Positions 54,578-63,191 of a DNA stretch of 64,000 nucleotides are shown here, piece by piece; position 1 is the first letter of the stretch; every line of letters begins with the position of its first letter. The notes beneath the pieces were generated by a model. The model worked only from the letters and a program-made list of their open reading frames with translations. It was not told the origin of the DNA and made no database searches. The position numbers and the translations under genes were made by a program. The stretch spans positions 8,913 through 72,912 of the forward strand of contig CAZDSU010000030.1 in assembly GCA_964508135.1 (NCBI GenBank), read 5' to 3'. Source of the DNA: UBA6168 sp964508135 (GTDB taxonomy: Bacteria > Bacteroidota > Bacteroidia > Chitinophagales > Saprospiraceae).

Positions 54578-55030
54578 ATGGCAATCTTCAATCTAAACAT
54601 CAACGGAAAAAAGCAGCAGGTGGACGTTGACCCCGCCACGCCCATGCTTTGGGTACTGCGTGACCATCTCAACCTCGTCGGCACCAAGTACAGTTGCGGC
54701 ATCGCCCAGTGCGGCACCTGCACCATCCACCTCGGCGACGTGGCAATGCGCTCCTGCATGTTGCCAGTCTCACAGGTCGGCAACCAAGCCATCACCACCA
54801 TCGAGGGCCTCTCTGAAAGCGGCGACCACCCGGTGCAAAAGGCATGGCTGGAGCACGACGTTGCGCAGTGCGGGTACTGCCAGTCCGGGCAAATCATGAA
54901 CGCCGCTGCATTGCTGAAAGCCAATCCCAATCCCGGCGATGCCGAAATCGAAGCCGCCATGAACGGCAATATCTGCCGCTGCGCCACTTATGTTCGCATC
55001 AAGGCGGCGATTAAAACGGCGGCTGGTTGA
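54578..55030 (+). CDS. iorA: 2Fe-2S subunit of isoquinoline 1-oxidoreductase-type enzyme
   Basis: The 150-residue protein carries two 2Fe-2S clusters: Cys40, Cys45, Cys48 and Cys60 in YSCGIAQCGTCTI plus MRSC, and CGYCQSGQ with CRCATYVRI in the helical half. It has the length of small subunits of the xanthine-dehydrogenase family, and passes electrons from the molybdenum subunit. The start follows CAT repeats at 54560-54577. The large subunit gene starts 96 bp downstream. Confidence 0.9.
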   Translation: MAIFNLNINGKKQQVDVDPATPMLWVLRDHLNLVGTKYSCGIAQCGTCTIHLGDVAMRSCMLPVSQVGNQAITTIEGLSESGDHPVQKAWLEHDVAQCGYCQSGQIMNAAALLKANPNPGDAEIEAAMNGNICRCATYVRIKAAIKTAAG

Positions 55031-55125
55031 ACTGGAAATTAGAAATTAAGAAATTGGGAAATTATAGACACCCCCAATTTCTCAATTTCCAATTTCCCAA
55101 TTTCTCAATTTCCAATCATCATCAA
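55031..55125. repeat. CCAATTT-type repeats between iorA and iorB
   Basis: Near-palindromic runs of AAATTGGGAAATT and CCAATTTCTCAATTTCCAAT, repeated in 7-9 bp steps, form a hairpin. The same word family lies inside the HTCS gene at 43868-43903 and before kdpA at 57768-57819. Confidence 0.65.
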
Positions 55126-55126
55126 C

Positions 55127-57379
55127 ATGACAATCATAAAGACACATCTCGGTCGCCGTTCCTTCATCAAGACAACGGCCCTCGCCGGGGGCGGCTTCAT
55201 GCTCGGCATCAGTTGGCTGGCCGCCTGCAAATCCGGCACGAAAGAAGAAATGCTCGCCATGCCCAAGGAATGGTTCAACATCAACGGCTTTTTGAAAATC
55301 GGCGAAAACGGCGTCGTCACCATCATGTCGCCGAACCCGGAAATCGGGCAGAACGTGAAGACCTCCATGCCCATGCTCGTGGCGGAGGAACTCGACGTGG
55401 ACTGGAAAATGGTCATCGTGGAGCAGGCCCCGCTCAACACGGACATCTTCCAACGGCAGTTGGCGGGGGGCAGCCAGAGCATCCGGGAGGCATGGAAACC
55501 GCTGCGAATGGCAGGGGCCACTGCACGGCACATGCTCAAGGAAGCTGCGGCCCAAGCCTGGCAGGTACCCGTTGACGAAGTGACGACCGAAGCGGGCGTT
55601 TTGAAACATGAAAAAAGCGGCAAGTCGGCGGGCTACGGCGAGATGGCCTCGGCTGCCGCAAATATCGCCGTTCCGAAGGAAGTGAAACTGAAAGACCCAA
55701 AGGATTTCAAAATCATCGGGCAATCGAAGAAGAACGTGGACGGCCTGAAAATCGTGACCGGACAGCCGCTTTACGGCCTCGACTACCGCAGGGATGGGAT
55801 GCTCATCGCCATGATTGCCCACCCGCCTACTTTCGGTATGAAGCTGAAATCGGTGGACAGCACGGCGGCCAAGGCCATGCCGGGCATCAAGGACGTGTTT
55901 ACCATCAATGTTTACAACGAGGGCTACGAAAAGCAGTGGTGCGACACGGAGGCGTTCAACGAAAAGGTCGTGGTGGTGGGCAACACGACTTGGGAGGTGA
56001 TGCAGGCAAAAAAGGCGTTGAAATTGGAGTGGGAACCTTTTACAGCCTTTTCCGAAAACGTTCAAGGCTGGGGTGGCCCACAAAAAGTAACGGTTCCAGC
56101 AGGCTTGGAGAACTCCAACGACCACCAGTCCAAAATGGCCGACCTCACGGCCAAGCCTGCCAATCTGCTTCGCAAGGACGGCGACCCGGAGGCCGCTTTC
56201 AAGCGGGCGGCAAAGGTCGTGGAGCGCACATACTCCGCCCCATTCCTCGCCCACAACACGATGGAGCCGATGAACTTCTTCGCCCATGTGACTGCCGACA
56301 AAGCGGAACTCGTCGGGCCGATTCAGACGCCGGAGTTCATGGAAAAAACAGTGGCCGCACGCCTTGGCTTGCCGCTCGAAAAAGTGGACATCCAGATGAC
56401 CAGGCAGGGCGGCGGCTTCGGGCGGCGGCTCTACGGGCACTTCCTCGTGGAGGCAGCGGTCATTTCACAAAAAATGAATACTCCCGTCAAGCTCGTTTAC
56501 ACCCGTGAAGACGACATGACGGCGGGCGTCTATCGCCCGGCCTACCACGTCACCTACCGGGCCGGTCTCGATGCGGAGGGCAACCTCATCGCCTTCCAAA
56601 TCCGGGGCGGTGGCACCAGCGACAGCCCCGTCCACGCCAACCGATTCCCTGCCGGTGCTGTGGACAATTACCTGGCGGAGGAATGGAGGCTGGACACCAA
56701 TATCAGCACCGGGGCTTGGCGGGCGCCGGGGTCGAACTTCATCGCCGGGGCCGAGCAGTCCTTCCTCGACGAGGTGGCCGAGGCTGCCGGGAAGGACCCC
56801 ATCGAGTTCCGCCTGGCGCTCTTTGACAAGGCCATGAAAAGCCCCGTCGGCAAGGACAACGACTACGACGCCGCCCGCTACGCTGGCGTTTTGAAGGAAG
56901 TGAAGGAAAAATCGGGCTGGGCGAACCCGCCCGCCAACGTCCACCGGGGCGTCTCCGCCTATTACTGCCACGATAGCTATGTGGCGCAGGTGCTGGACAT
57001 CGTGGTGGAGGACGGCAAAACCGTCATCCAGAAAATCCATTGCGCCGTGGACTGCGGCATCGTGGTGAACCCCATCGCCGCCACCAATCTCGTGGAGGGT
57101 GGCATGGTGGATGGCATCGGCCACGCCCTGTATAGTGCCATGACCTTCAAGGATGGCACACCGGAGCAAAGCAATTTCGACAAGTACCGCCTCATCCGGC
57201 ACTCGGAAGCGCCCAAGGCTATTGACGTGCATTTCGTGCAAAACGGCATTGACCCGACGGGCCTCGGCGAGCCGCTGAACCCACCCATCATCGGGGCGCT
57301 CGCCAATGCGCTGTACAAGGCGACGGGCAAGCGGGTGTACCGACAGCCGTTTCTGGGGGAGAAGGCGATGTTGGGGTAG
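55127..57379 (+). CDS. iorB: Molybdopterin subunit of isoquinoline 1-oxidoreductase-type enzyme
   Basis: A 750-residue protein with a twin-arginine signal (GRRSFIKTTALAGGGFMLG). Family marks: NPEIGQNVKTSMPMLVAEEL, GRRLYGHFLVEAAVIS, AWRAPGSNFIAGAEQSFLDE, and near the end NPIAATNLVEGGMVDGIG and GEPLNPPIIGALANALYKAT. This is the molybdenum-cofactor-binding subunit of the aldehyde or isoquinoline oxidoreductase group. The substrate is unknown because this group hydroxylates many aldehydes and N-heterocycles. It acts in the periplasm, attached through the Tat signal. A terminator follows at 57402-57440. Confidence 0.9.
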   Translation: MTIIKTHLGRRSFIKTTALAGGGFMLGISWLAACKSGTKEEMLAMPKEWFNINGFLKIGENGVVTIMSPNPEIGQNVKTSMPMLVAEELDVDWKMVIVEQAPLNTDIFQRQLAGGSQSIREAWKPLRMAGATARHMLKEAAAQAWQVPVDEVTTEAGVLKHEKSGKSAGYGEMASAAANIAVPKEVKLKDPKDFKIIGQSKKNVDGLKIVTGQPLYGLDYRRDGMLIAMIAHPPTFGMKLKSVDSTAAKAMPGIKDVFTINVYNEGYEKQWCDTEAFNEKVVVVGNTTWEVMQAKKALKLEWEPFTAFSENVQGWGGPQKVTVPAGLENSNDHQSKMADLTAKPANLLRKDGDPEAAFKRAAKVVERTYSAPFLAHNTMEPMNFFAHVTADKAELVGPIQTPEFMEKTVAARLGLPLEKVDIQMTRQGGGFGRRLYGHFLVEAAVISQKMNTPVKLVYTREDDMTAGVYRPAYHVTYRAGLDAEGNLIAFQIRGGGTSDSPVHANRFPAGAVDNYLAEEWRLDTNISTGAWRAPGSNFIAGAEQSFLDEVAEAAGKDPIEFRLALFDKAMKSPVGKDNDYDAARYAGVLKEVKEKSGWANPPANVHRGVSAYYCHDSYVAQVLDIVVEDGKTVIQKIHCAVDCGIVVNPIAATNLVEGGMVDGIGHALYSAMTFKDGTPEQSNFDKYRLIRHSEAPKAIDVHFVQNGIDPTGLGEPLNPPIIGALANALYKATGKRVYRQPFLGEKAMLG

Positions 57380-57401
57380 TGGAAGCCCAATGAATTAGCG
57401 C

Positions 57402-57440
57402 AAAAGGCGACACCTCCTTGAGAGGGTGTCGCCTTTTTTT
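57402..57440 (+). terminator. Terminator after iorB
   Basis: AAAAGGCGACACC and its complement GGTGTCGCCTTTT around a 10-base loop, followed by a long T run. Confidence 0.88.
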
Positions 57441-57598
57441 TATTCAATACCCTGCAAGAAATTTGGAAAATCACCTGCCATTTCAATTAGCTAAAGCTTG
57501 CCTTTACAAAATCCTTACACCCCACCCCTCCTTCTTTACACCCCCCTTATAAATCCTGCCGCAACTTTGCATCGTCAAATAAAAACAACCAAACCATT

Positions 57599-57682
57599 AT
57601 GCTAACCATCATCCTACTCGCAGCCGGTGCCTCGTGCTTCTGGCTCTTTTTCAAGACCATTGATTTTTTTGAAAAGATATGA
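57599..57682 (+). CDS. 27-residue membrane peptide upstream of kdpF
   Basis: ATG at 57599 gives MLTIILLAAGASCFWLFFKT, then IDFFEKI and TGA at 57680-57682. One hydrophobic helix and a short charged tail. The stop overlaps the start of kdpF (57679-57681). The position ahead of kdpFABC suggests a small operon leader or accessory peptide. Confidence 0.55.
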   Translation: MLTIILLAAGASCFWLFFKTIDFFEKI

Positions 57683-57756
57683 TAACGCTATTCATCCTGT
57701 CCATCCTCGCCTTCGGCTATATCTGCTACGTGCTGCTGAAGCCGGAGAAATTTTAG
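57679..57756 (+). CDS. kdpF: KdpF, small subunit of the potassium-importing KdpFABC ATPase
   Basis: The 25-residue peptide MITLFILSILAFGYICYVLL KPEKF is one membrane helix with the short KPE(K/R)F-type end of KdpF. It stabilises the KdpABC complex in the inner membrane. Its start overlaps the stop of the preceding 27-residue frame, so the two may be translationally coupled. Confidence 0.8.
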   Translation: MITLFILSILAFGYICYVLLKPEKF

Positions 57757-57767
57757 TTGAATTGATT

Positions 57768-57819
57768 AAATTGGTTGAATTGGGCAGGCCCCAACCAATT
57801 CAACCAGTTCAACCAATTT
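57768..57819. repeat. Hairpin of AATTGG-type repeats before kdpA
   Basis: AAATTGGTTGAA (57768-57779) and TTCAACCAATTT (57808-57819) are exact complements. Between them is another CCAACCAATTCAACC unit. It lies 15 bp before the kdpA start. Confidence 0.65.
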
Positions 57820-57834
57820 CCAAATCCCTACTTT

Positions 57835-59459
57835 ATGACTTCCGAACTCCTCGGCGTACTCGCCATTTACGCCCTTGCGATAGCTTTGGCCATTCCCTTC
57901 GGGAAATACATCGCCCGTGTGTATGCGGGTGAAAAGACATGGCTCGACCCCGTCTTCAACCCACTGGAACGGCTGTTTTTCAAACTCGGCGGCATTGACC
58001 CGACGCTGGAAATGAACTGGAAGCACCACTTGGCGGCGCTGCTGGGCATCAACCTGCTGTGGTTTCTGCTCGCCATGTTCGTGCTGATGAACCAGGGCTG
58101 GCTGCCCTGGAACCCCGATGGCAACCCGTCCATGTCGCCGCACTTGGCGTTCAACACGGCGGTGTCGTTCCTCGTCAACTGCAACTTGCAGCACTACTCC
58201 GGCGAGACCGGGATGAGCTACTTGGGGCAGGTGTTCTGCTTGATGTTCCTCCAGTTCGTCACAGCAGGAACGGGCATTGCAGCAGCGGCAGCCGTGTTCA
58301 ATGCGATGCAGGAACGCTCTGCAACCCACTTCGGCAATTTTTACAACTACTTCCTGAAAAGCTGCACCCGCATCCTGTTGCCCGTGGCGTTCGTGGCGGC
58401 CATCGTGCTGGCTTTCAGCGGCACGCCGATGACCTTCGAGGGCAAGGACACGATGATTACGATGCAGGGCGATACCGTGCAGGTGAGCCGTGGCCCCGTG
58501 GCGGCCTTCGTTGCCATCAAACAAGCTGGCACGAACGGCGGCGGTTATTACGGTGTCAACTCGGCGCACCCGCTCGAAAACCCCGACTACATTACCAACG
58601 CCGTGGAGAATATCCTCATCCTCATTATCCCGATGGCGATGGTATTTGCCCTCGGTTTTTACCTCAACCGCCGCAAGCTTTCGTGGATGATTTTCGGGGT
58701 GATGACGCTCGGCTTTCTGCTGCTCTCTCTGCCCTCCATTTACAGCGAAATGCAGCCTGCACCCATCGCCAACGAGCTTGGCATTGAAGGCTCGGCGGGC
58801 AACATGGAGGGCAAGGAAATGCGCATCGACGCAGTGGCAAGTGCCTTTTGGGGCATCAGCACCACCGCCACTTCCAACGGATCGGTGAACTCGATGCACG
58901 ACAGCCACACACCCCTCAGCGGTGCCATGCAACTGCTCGACATGATGATAAACTCGCTGTACGGCGGCGTGGGCGTGGGCTTCCTGAACTTCTATATTTT
59001 CATCATCCTCGCCGTGTTCATCAGCGGCTTGATGGTAGGGCGAACGCCAGAGTTTTTGGGCAAAAAAGTGGAGGCACGGGAGATGAAAATCGCCCTCATC
59101 ATTGCGCTGCTGCACCCGTTCATCATCCTCGTCGGCACGGCGCCGTCTGCCTTCATTTTTTCCATAACCCCGAAATCGGTCGGCTGAACAACCCCGGCAA
59201 CCACGGCTTCTCGGAGATGCTCTACGAGTACACCTCCGCCGCCGCCAACAACGGCAGCGGCTTCGAGGGCTTGGGCGACAATACGCCCTGGTGGAACATT
59301 AGTACCGGCTTTGTGCTGTTGCTGGGGCGCTACCTGCCCATCATCGGGCCAGTGGCCATTGCGGGCATTTTGGCACACAAAAAATACATTCCCGAAAGCG
59401 CCGGGACACTGAAAACAGACACTGGCACCTATGGATTGATGGTCTTTGCCCTGCTGCTC
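57835..59459 (+). pseudogene. kdpA: KdpA, frameshifted and fused to KdpB
   Basis: From ATG 57835 the frame is clearly KdpA: PFGKYIARVYAGEKTWLDP, NPSMSPHLAFNTAVSFLVNC (selectivity-filter region), GTNGGGYYGVNSAHPLENP and STTATSNGSVNSMHD. Near 59155-59170, in a run of six Ts, the frame is lost and the sequence continues in another frame as HNPEIGRLNNPGNHGFSEML through GTYGLMVFA. Instead of the last about 25 residues of KdpA, the sequence goes directly into KdpB at LLLDKTGT. KdpA is the potassium-translocating subunit, so this one lacks its C-terminus as well as a continuous frame. Confidence 0.85.
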
Positions 59460-60607
59460 GACAAAACCGGTACCATCACCATCGGCAACCGCAAGGCCAC
59501 CCATTTTTACCCTGCTCCGGGCGTTGATTTGGCGAAAATGACCACTGCCGCCGTGCTCGGCTCGCAGGCGGACGATACGCCGGAGGGCAAGTCCATCGTG
59601 GAATTGGCGCAGGCGGGAGACCTATCAGGTTTCAAAAACCTGCCAAGTCTGACGAACGGTGCGACTTTCATCAAATTCACCGCAGAAACCCGTTCCTCTG
59701 GCGTGGATTTGCCCAGTGGCATCCGCATCCGCAAGGGTGCTTACGACGCCATCAAATTGCAGGTGGAAAAAGCAGGAAACCCCTTCCCCAACGAGGTGAC
59801 AGAAGTTGTGAAAAAAATCTCAGGCAACGGCGGCACTCCGCTCGTAGTCATTGAAAATGAACAAGTTATGGGCACGGTCGAGTTGCAGGACATCATCAAG
59901 CCGGGCATCAGCGAACGATTTGACCGCCTTCGGAAAATGGGCGTGAAAACCGTGATGGTCACGGGTGACAACCCGCTCACCGCCAAGTTCATCGCTGAAA
60001 AAGCGGGTGTGGACGACTACATCGCCGAAGCCAAGCCGGAGGACAAGATGAACTACATCAAAGCCGAACAGCACAGTGGCAAGCTCGTGGCGATGATGGG
60101 CGACGGCACCAACGACGCCCCCGCCCTCGCCCAAGCTGACGTGGGCGTGGCGATGAACAGCGGTACCGCCGCCGCCAAGGAAGCGGGCAACATGGTGGAC
60201 CTCGACAACGACCCGACCAAACTCATCGAAGTGGTGGAAATCGGGAAGCAGTTGCTGATGACCCGTGGCACACTTACCACGTTCAGTATCGCCAACGACG
60301 TGGCAAAGTATTTTGCCATCGTCCCGGCGCTGTTCATCACCAGCATCCCGGCACTCAATGCACTTACATATCATGCACTTGCACAGCCCGGAGAGCGCCA
60401 TTTTATCGGCCATTATTTTCAATGCCATCTATCATCCCGATGCTCATCCCGCTGCTCATGCCGCTGGCTTTGAAGGGGGTGAAATACCGCCCCATCGGTG
60501 CCTCGGCATTGTTGCAACGCAACTTGTTGGTGTACGGGCTGGGAGGTGTGATTGTGCCTTTCGTGGGAATAAAACTGATTGACTTGGCGGTGAGTTTGGT
60601 GTTTTAA
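59460..60607 (+). pseudogene. kdpB: KdpB, missing its first half and frameshifted at the end
   Basis: The sequence begins at the phosphorylation site DKTGTITIGNRKATHFYP and keeps the P and N domains (GIRIRKGAYDAIKLQVEKAG, VMVTGDNPLTAKFIAEKAGV, GDGTNDAPALAQADVGVAM). The first about 300 residues, including the actuator domain and first four membrane helices, are missing. Near 60370 an extra A shifts the frame (ALNALTYH instead of ALNALHIMHLHSPE), and near 60436 a T shifts it again; the last frame ends GVKYRPIGASALLQRNLLVY and stops at 60605-60607. The ATPase cannot be functional as read. Confidence 0.85.
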
Positions 60608-60867
60608 TCGCCGTAATGTCCTTTCAGGCTGGCGATGAAAATGGTGTCCTTTTCAAACTTGTAAATCAGGCGATGTTCAGAAGTGATGCGCCTTGACCAC
60701 CAGCCTTTCCAGCTATGTTTCAAGGGTTCTGGTTTTCCCAAGCCTTTGAAAGGAGTGCGGCTGATGTCTCGAATGAGTTGGTCAATCCGGTTGAAAATAT
60801 CAGGGCTTTGTTCCGCCCATTCGACGAACTGTTCGTAGGCTTCGCCTTCAAATTGAATGGACTTCAT
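60604..60867 (-). CDS. Txe/YoeB-family toxin of a toxin-antitoxin pair
   Basis: The 87-residue basic protein has YEQFVEWAEQSPDIFNRIDQ, GLGKPEPLKHSWKGWWSRR, TSEHRLIYKF and a His near the end (KGHYGD), the pattern of the YoeB/Txe ribosome-dependent RNase. Its stop codon overlaps the last codon of kdpB on the other strand. The antitoxin overlaps its start by 4 bp. Confidence 0.88.
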   Translation of the reverse strand: MKSIQFEGEAYEQFVEWAEQSPDIFNRIDQLIRDISRTPFKGLGKPEPLKHSWKGWWSRRITSEHRLIYKFEKDTIFIASLKGHYGD

Positions 60868-61112
60868 TGGTGGGAAAGTTGGCGGACGAGGGTTTCGTAT
60901 TCTTCGGGTGAGAAAGCAACGATGGTTTCCTTACGCTCGATGTTTTCGATAGAACGATCAATGCGAAGCTTGGCGGCTTCGGTGGTTTCTTTGGGTTTCA
61001 CTGAAATGGTCACCTCAAAGTCCTTGCTGTCTCCGTTGAACAAGCTCTTGATTTTGTCCAACAATTCAGCAGTAAGTTCCGAACCTGAAATTTTTAAAGT
61101 TGCTTGAAGCAT
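60864..61112 (-). CDS. Antitoxin partner of the Txe/YoeB-like toxin
   Basis: An 82-residue protein whose stop overlaps the toxin ATG (ATGA type). It reads LKISGSELTAELLDKIKSLF in the first third and LRIDRSIENIERKETIVAF, EEYETLVRQL at the end. The N-terminal part is not a clear Phd/YefM DNA-binding fold, so the pair may belong to a Bacteroidota subtype. It should bind the toxin and repress the pair; I infer this from order and overlap. Confidence 0.75.
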   Translation of the reverse strand: MLQATLKISGSELTAELLDKIKSLFNGDSKDFEVTISVKPKETTEAAKLRIDRSIENIERKETIVAFSPEEYETLVRQLSHQ

Positions 61113-61176
61113 GACTGATTAATTTTCAACAAAAATAAAGTTTTTGCTTGATAAAGGTTGGTGAAAGTTGAAAGTC

Positions 61177-61360
61177 ATTGATTAAGTAGTCAGGATGAAT
61201 TATTCGACACTTTACGAACCTGACTTCTGGCTCCGGTCTTCGAGCGGCGGGGTTTTGAACCCCGCATTTTGGTTGCGGAAATGCGGGGTTCAAAACCCCG
61301 CCGCTCGAAGACCGGAACTAACCGAAAGTGTCGAATAAATCAACCTGACTACTTATCAAT
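61177..61360. repeat. Long near-perfect inverted repeat between the antitoxin and kdpC
   Basis: The core CCGGTCTTCGAGCGGCGGGG, continuing TTTTGAACCCCGCATTT, is repeated inverted after a 9-bp gap, and imperfect symmetry continues outward (TAAGTAGTCAGG ... CCTGACTACTTA) to 61177 and 61360. The whole 184 bp can form one hairpin. No transposase is inside. Confidence 0.8.
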
Positions 61361-61390
61361 CTTTTATTAACCAAAATAAACTTCCTTAAA

Positions 61391-61951
61391 ATGAAAGAAC
61401 CACTTCTTCCCGCACTCAAAATGACCCTGCTCACGCTGATACTTTTCTCCGGCGTTTACACGCTGGCAGTTTGGGGCATCGCCCAATTTGCGCCGAATGG
61501 CGGCGAGGGCGAAATCATTACTCAGAACGGCAAAACTTACTACTCCAACGTCGGGCAGACGTTTACCGAGGACCGCTACTTTTGGTCACGCCCGTCGGCG
61601 GTGAACTACAATGCCGCAGGTTCTGGGGGCAGCAATAAAGCTGCCTCGAACCCCGACTATGTGGCGACCGTGCAGGCGAGGATTGACACGTTTCTGACGC
61701 ACAATCCCGGCATTGAGAAGGCGGAAATCCCCGTTGACATCGTGACGGCATCGGGCAGCGGCCTTGACCCGCATATCTCGCCAAAGGCGGCGCAGTTGCA
61801 GGTGCAGCGCATTGCCCGTGTGCGGAATTTGCCGCCAGAAAAAGTGCAGACACTTGTTGCGGAGCATACCGAAAAACCGTTAATGGGCTTGTTCGGACCA
61901 GGGCGGGTGCATGTGTTGAAACTGAATATTGCCTTGGATAATTTAAAATAA
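61391..61951 (+). CDS. kdpC: KdpC, accessory subunit of the potassium ATPase
   Basis: The 186-residue protein has one N-terminal membrane helix (MTLLTLILFSGVYTLAVWGI) and the KdpC marks FTEDRYFWSRPSAVNYNAAG, SNPDYVATVQARID, PVDIVTASGSGLDPHISP and RVRNLPPEKVQTLVAEHTEK. KdpC stabilises the complex and may increase ATP affinity. It is intact while kdpA and kdpB are damaged, and the toxin-antitoxin pair separates it from them by 784 bp. Confidence 0.92.
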   Translation: MKEPLLPALKMTLLTLILFSGVYTLAVWGIAQFAPNGGEGEIITQNGKTYYSNVGQTFTEDRYFWSRPSAVNYNAAGSGGSNKAASNPDYVATVQARIDTFLTHNPGIEKAEIPVDIVTASGSGLDPHISPKAAQLQVQRIARVRNLPPEKVQTLVAEHTEKPLMGLFGPGRVHVLKLNIALDNLK

Positions 61952-61965
61952 AACCACTGGTTCAC

Positions 61966-61998
61966 AACGTCGGGGAGGTTTAAAACCTCCCCGACGTT
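61966..61998. repeat. Dispersed intergenic palindrome, copy 2
   Basis: AACGTCGGGGAGGTT (61966-61980) and its complement (61984-61998) with TAA in the middle. Same as the palindrome at 4724-4756 except for the centre. It lies between kdpC and the next gene. Confidence 0.75.
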
Positions 61999-62015
61999 TA
62001 CCAACACAATTCATT

Positions 62016-62455
62016 ATGAAAAATATTCTCGCCCTACTGATTTTGGCTACTGTTTATTCAAAAGCAAATGCCCAGAGCGACTCCACTTCGCTCACGTTTT
62101 CCGGCTACGCCGAAACCTACTACGCCTACGATTTTGGCGAGCCAGACCACCACAACCGTCCCGGGTTCATCTACTCGCACAACCGCAGCAATGAGGTGAA
62201 CCTGAACTTTGGCTTCCTCAAAGCTGCATACGCCTCCTCGAATGTGCGGGCGAACCTGGCACTGGGTGCCGGCACGTACATGAATGCCAACCTCGCCGCC
62301 GAACCAGGTGTTTTGCGCAATATTTTCGAGGCAAATGCTGGCGTTAAGCTCTCGAAAACATCATAAACTTGGATGGATGCGGGCATCTTCGGTTCGCATA
62401 TCGGCTTCGAGAGCGCCATCAGCAAGGACTGCTGGACGCTGACCCGGAGCATCCT
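62016..62455 (+). pseudogene. Outer-membrane porin fragment with nonsense codon, fused to kdpD
   Basis: ATG 62016 begins a signal peptide (LLILATVYSKANAQ) and a beta-barrel with FSGYAETYYAYDFGEPDHHN, SHNRSNEVNLNFGFLKAAYA and EPGVLRNIFEANAGVKLSKT. A TAA at 62364-62366 interrupts the frame after SKTS; the following codons, still in the same frame, continue the porin as TWMDAGIFGSHIGFESAISK and CWTLTRSIL. The porin then stops and the frame becomes KdpD. A putative porin of this kind often lies in Bacteroidota kdp operons. Confidence 0.8.
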
Positions 62456-63191
62456 CGAAGCGGGAATCAACGTGGTGAGCGCCGTGAACATCCAGCACAT
62501 CGAGAGCCTGAACGAGAACGTGCGCAGCATCACGGGCGTGGAAGTGCAGGAGCGGGTGCCCGACTGGGTGCTGGCCCAGGCGGACGAGGTAGTGAACATT
62601 GACCTGACTTCCGACGAACTAATTACCCGCCTGAAAGAAGGCAAAATCTACGCCCCTGACAAGGTGGAAACGGCGCTCCGCAATTTTTTCAAGGCCGAAC
62701 ATATCCTGCAACTGCGAGAGCTGGCACTAAAAGAAGTTGCAACGCAAGTGGAGCGCAAGGTGGAAACGGAGATTCCCCGCAATGCCAGACTGCGCATTGA
62801 GCGGTTCCTCGCCTGCATCAGCAGCAACGAAAAAACGGCGAGGACGGTCATCCGAAAAACCGCCCGGTTGGCCAATTATTACAACAGCAAATGGTACGTG
62901 CTATACGTGCAAACACCCCGTGAAAGCCCCGACAAGATACCGCTCGACAAGCAGCGGCATTTGATCAACAACTTCAAAATGGCGACGGAAATAGGTGCTG
63001 AAATCATCCGATTAACCGACCATAATGTATCAAAAGCAATATTTGAAGAAGCCGAAAAAAGGCAAGTTACGACCGTGTGCATCGGCAAGCCGCATATCAA
63101 TTTGTTTAGGATTATCCTGGCAACCAATCTTTTTAATCAATTATTGAGGAAGCTTTCCAGTTCGGATATCGACCTTATTATTTTATCGTGA
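62456..63191 (+). pseudogene. kdpD: KdpD, N-terminus missing, fused to the porin
   Basis: From EAGINVVSAVNIQHIESLNE the sequence follows KdpD: VEVQERVPDWVLAQADEVVN, ITRLKEGKIYAPDKVETALR and NFFKAEHILQLRELALKEVA, then a universal stress protein part ending LSSSDIDLIILS. The Walker A and B regions that precede EAGIN in KdpD (about 130 residues) are missing. The kinase gene starts at the stop (TGATG overlap). The operon's sensor protein is therefore truncated. Confidence 0.82.

Noticed and set aside
55082..56440. 452-codon minus-strand frame opposite iorB
   Set aside because: It is antisense to a well-supported molybdenum subunit, with no motif of its own.
57766..59115. 449-codon minus-strand frame opposite kdpA
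   Set aside because: KdpA is clear on the plus strand; the opposite frame is histidine- and glutamine-rich as expected for a shadow.
57835..60607. Natural KdpA-KdpB fusion protein
   Set aside because: The frame is broken, and the actuator domain and several membrane helices of KdpB are missing, so it cannot be a working fusion.
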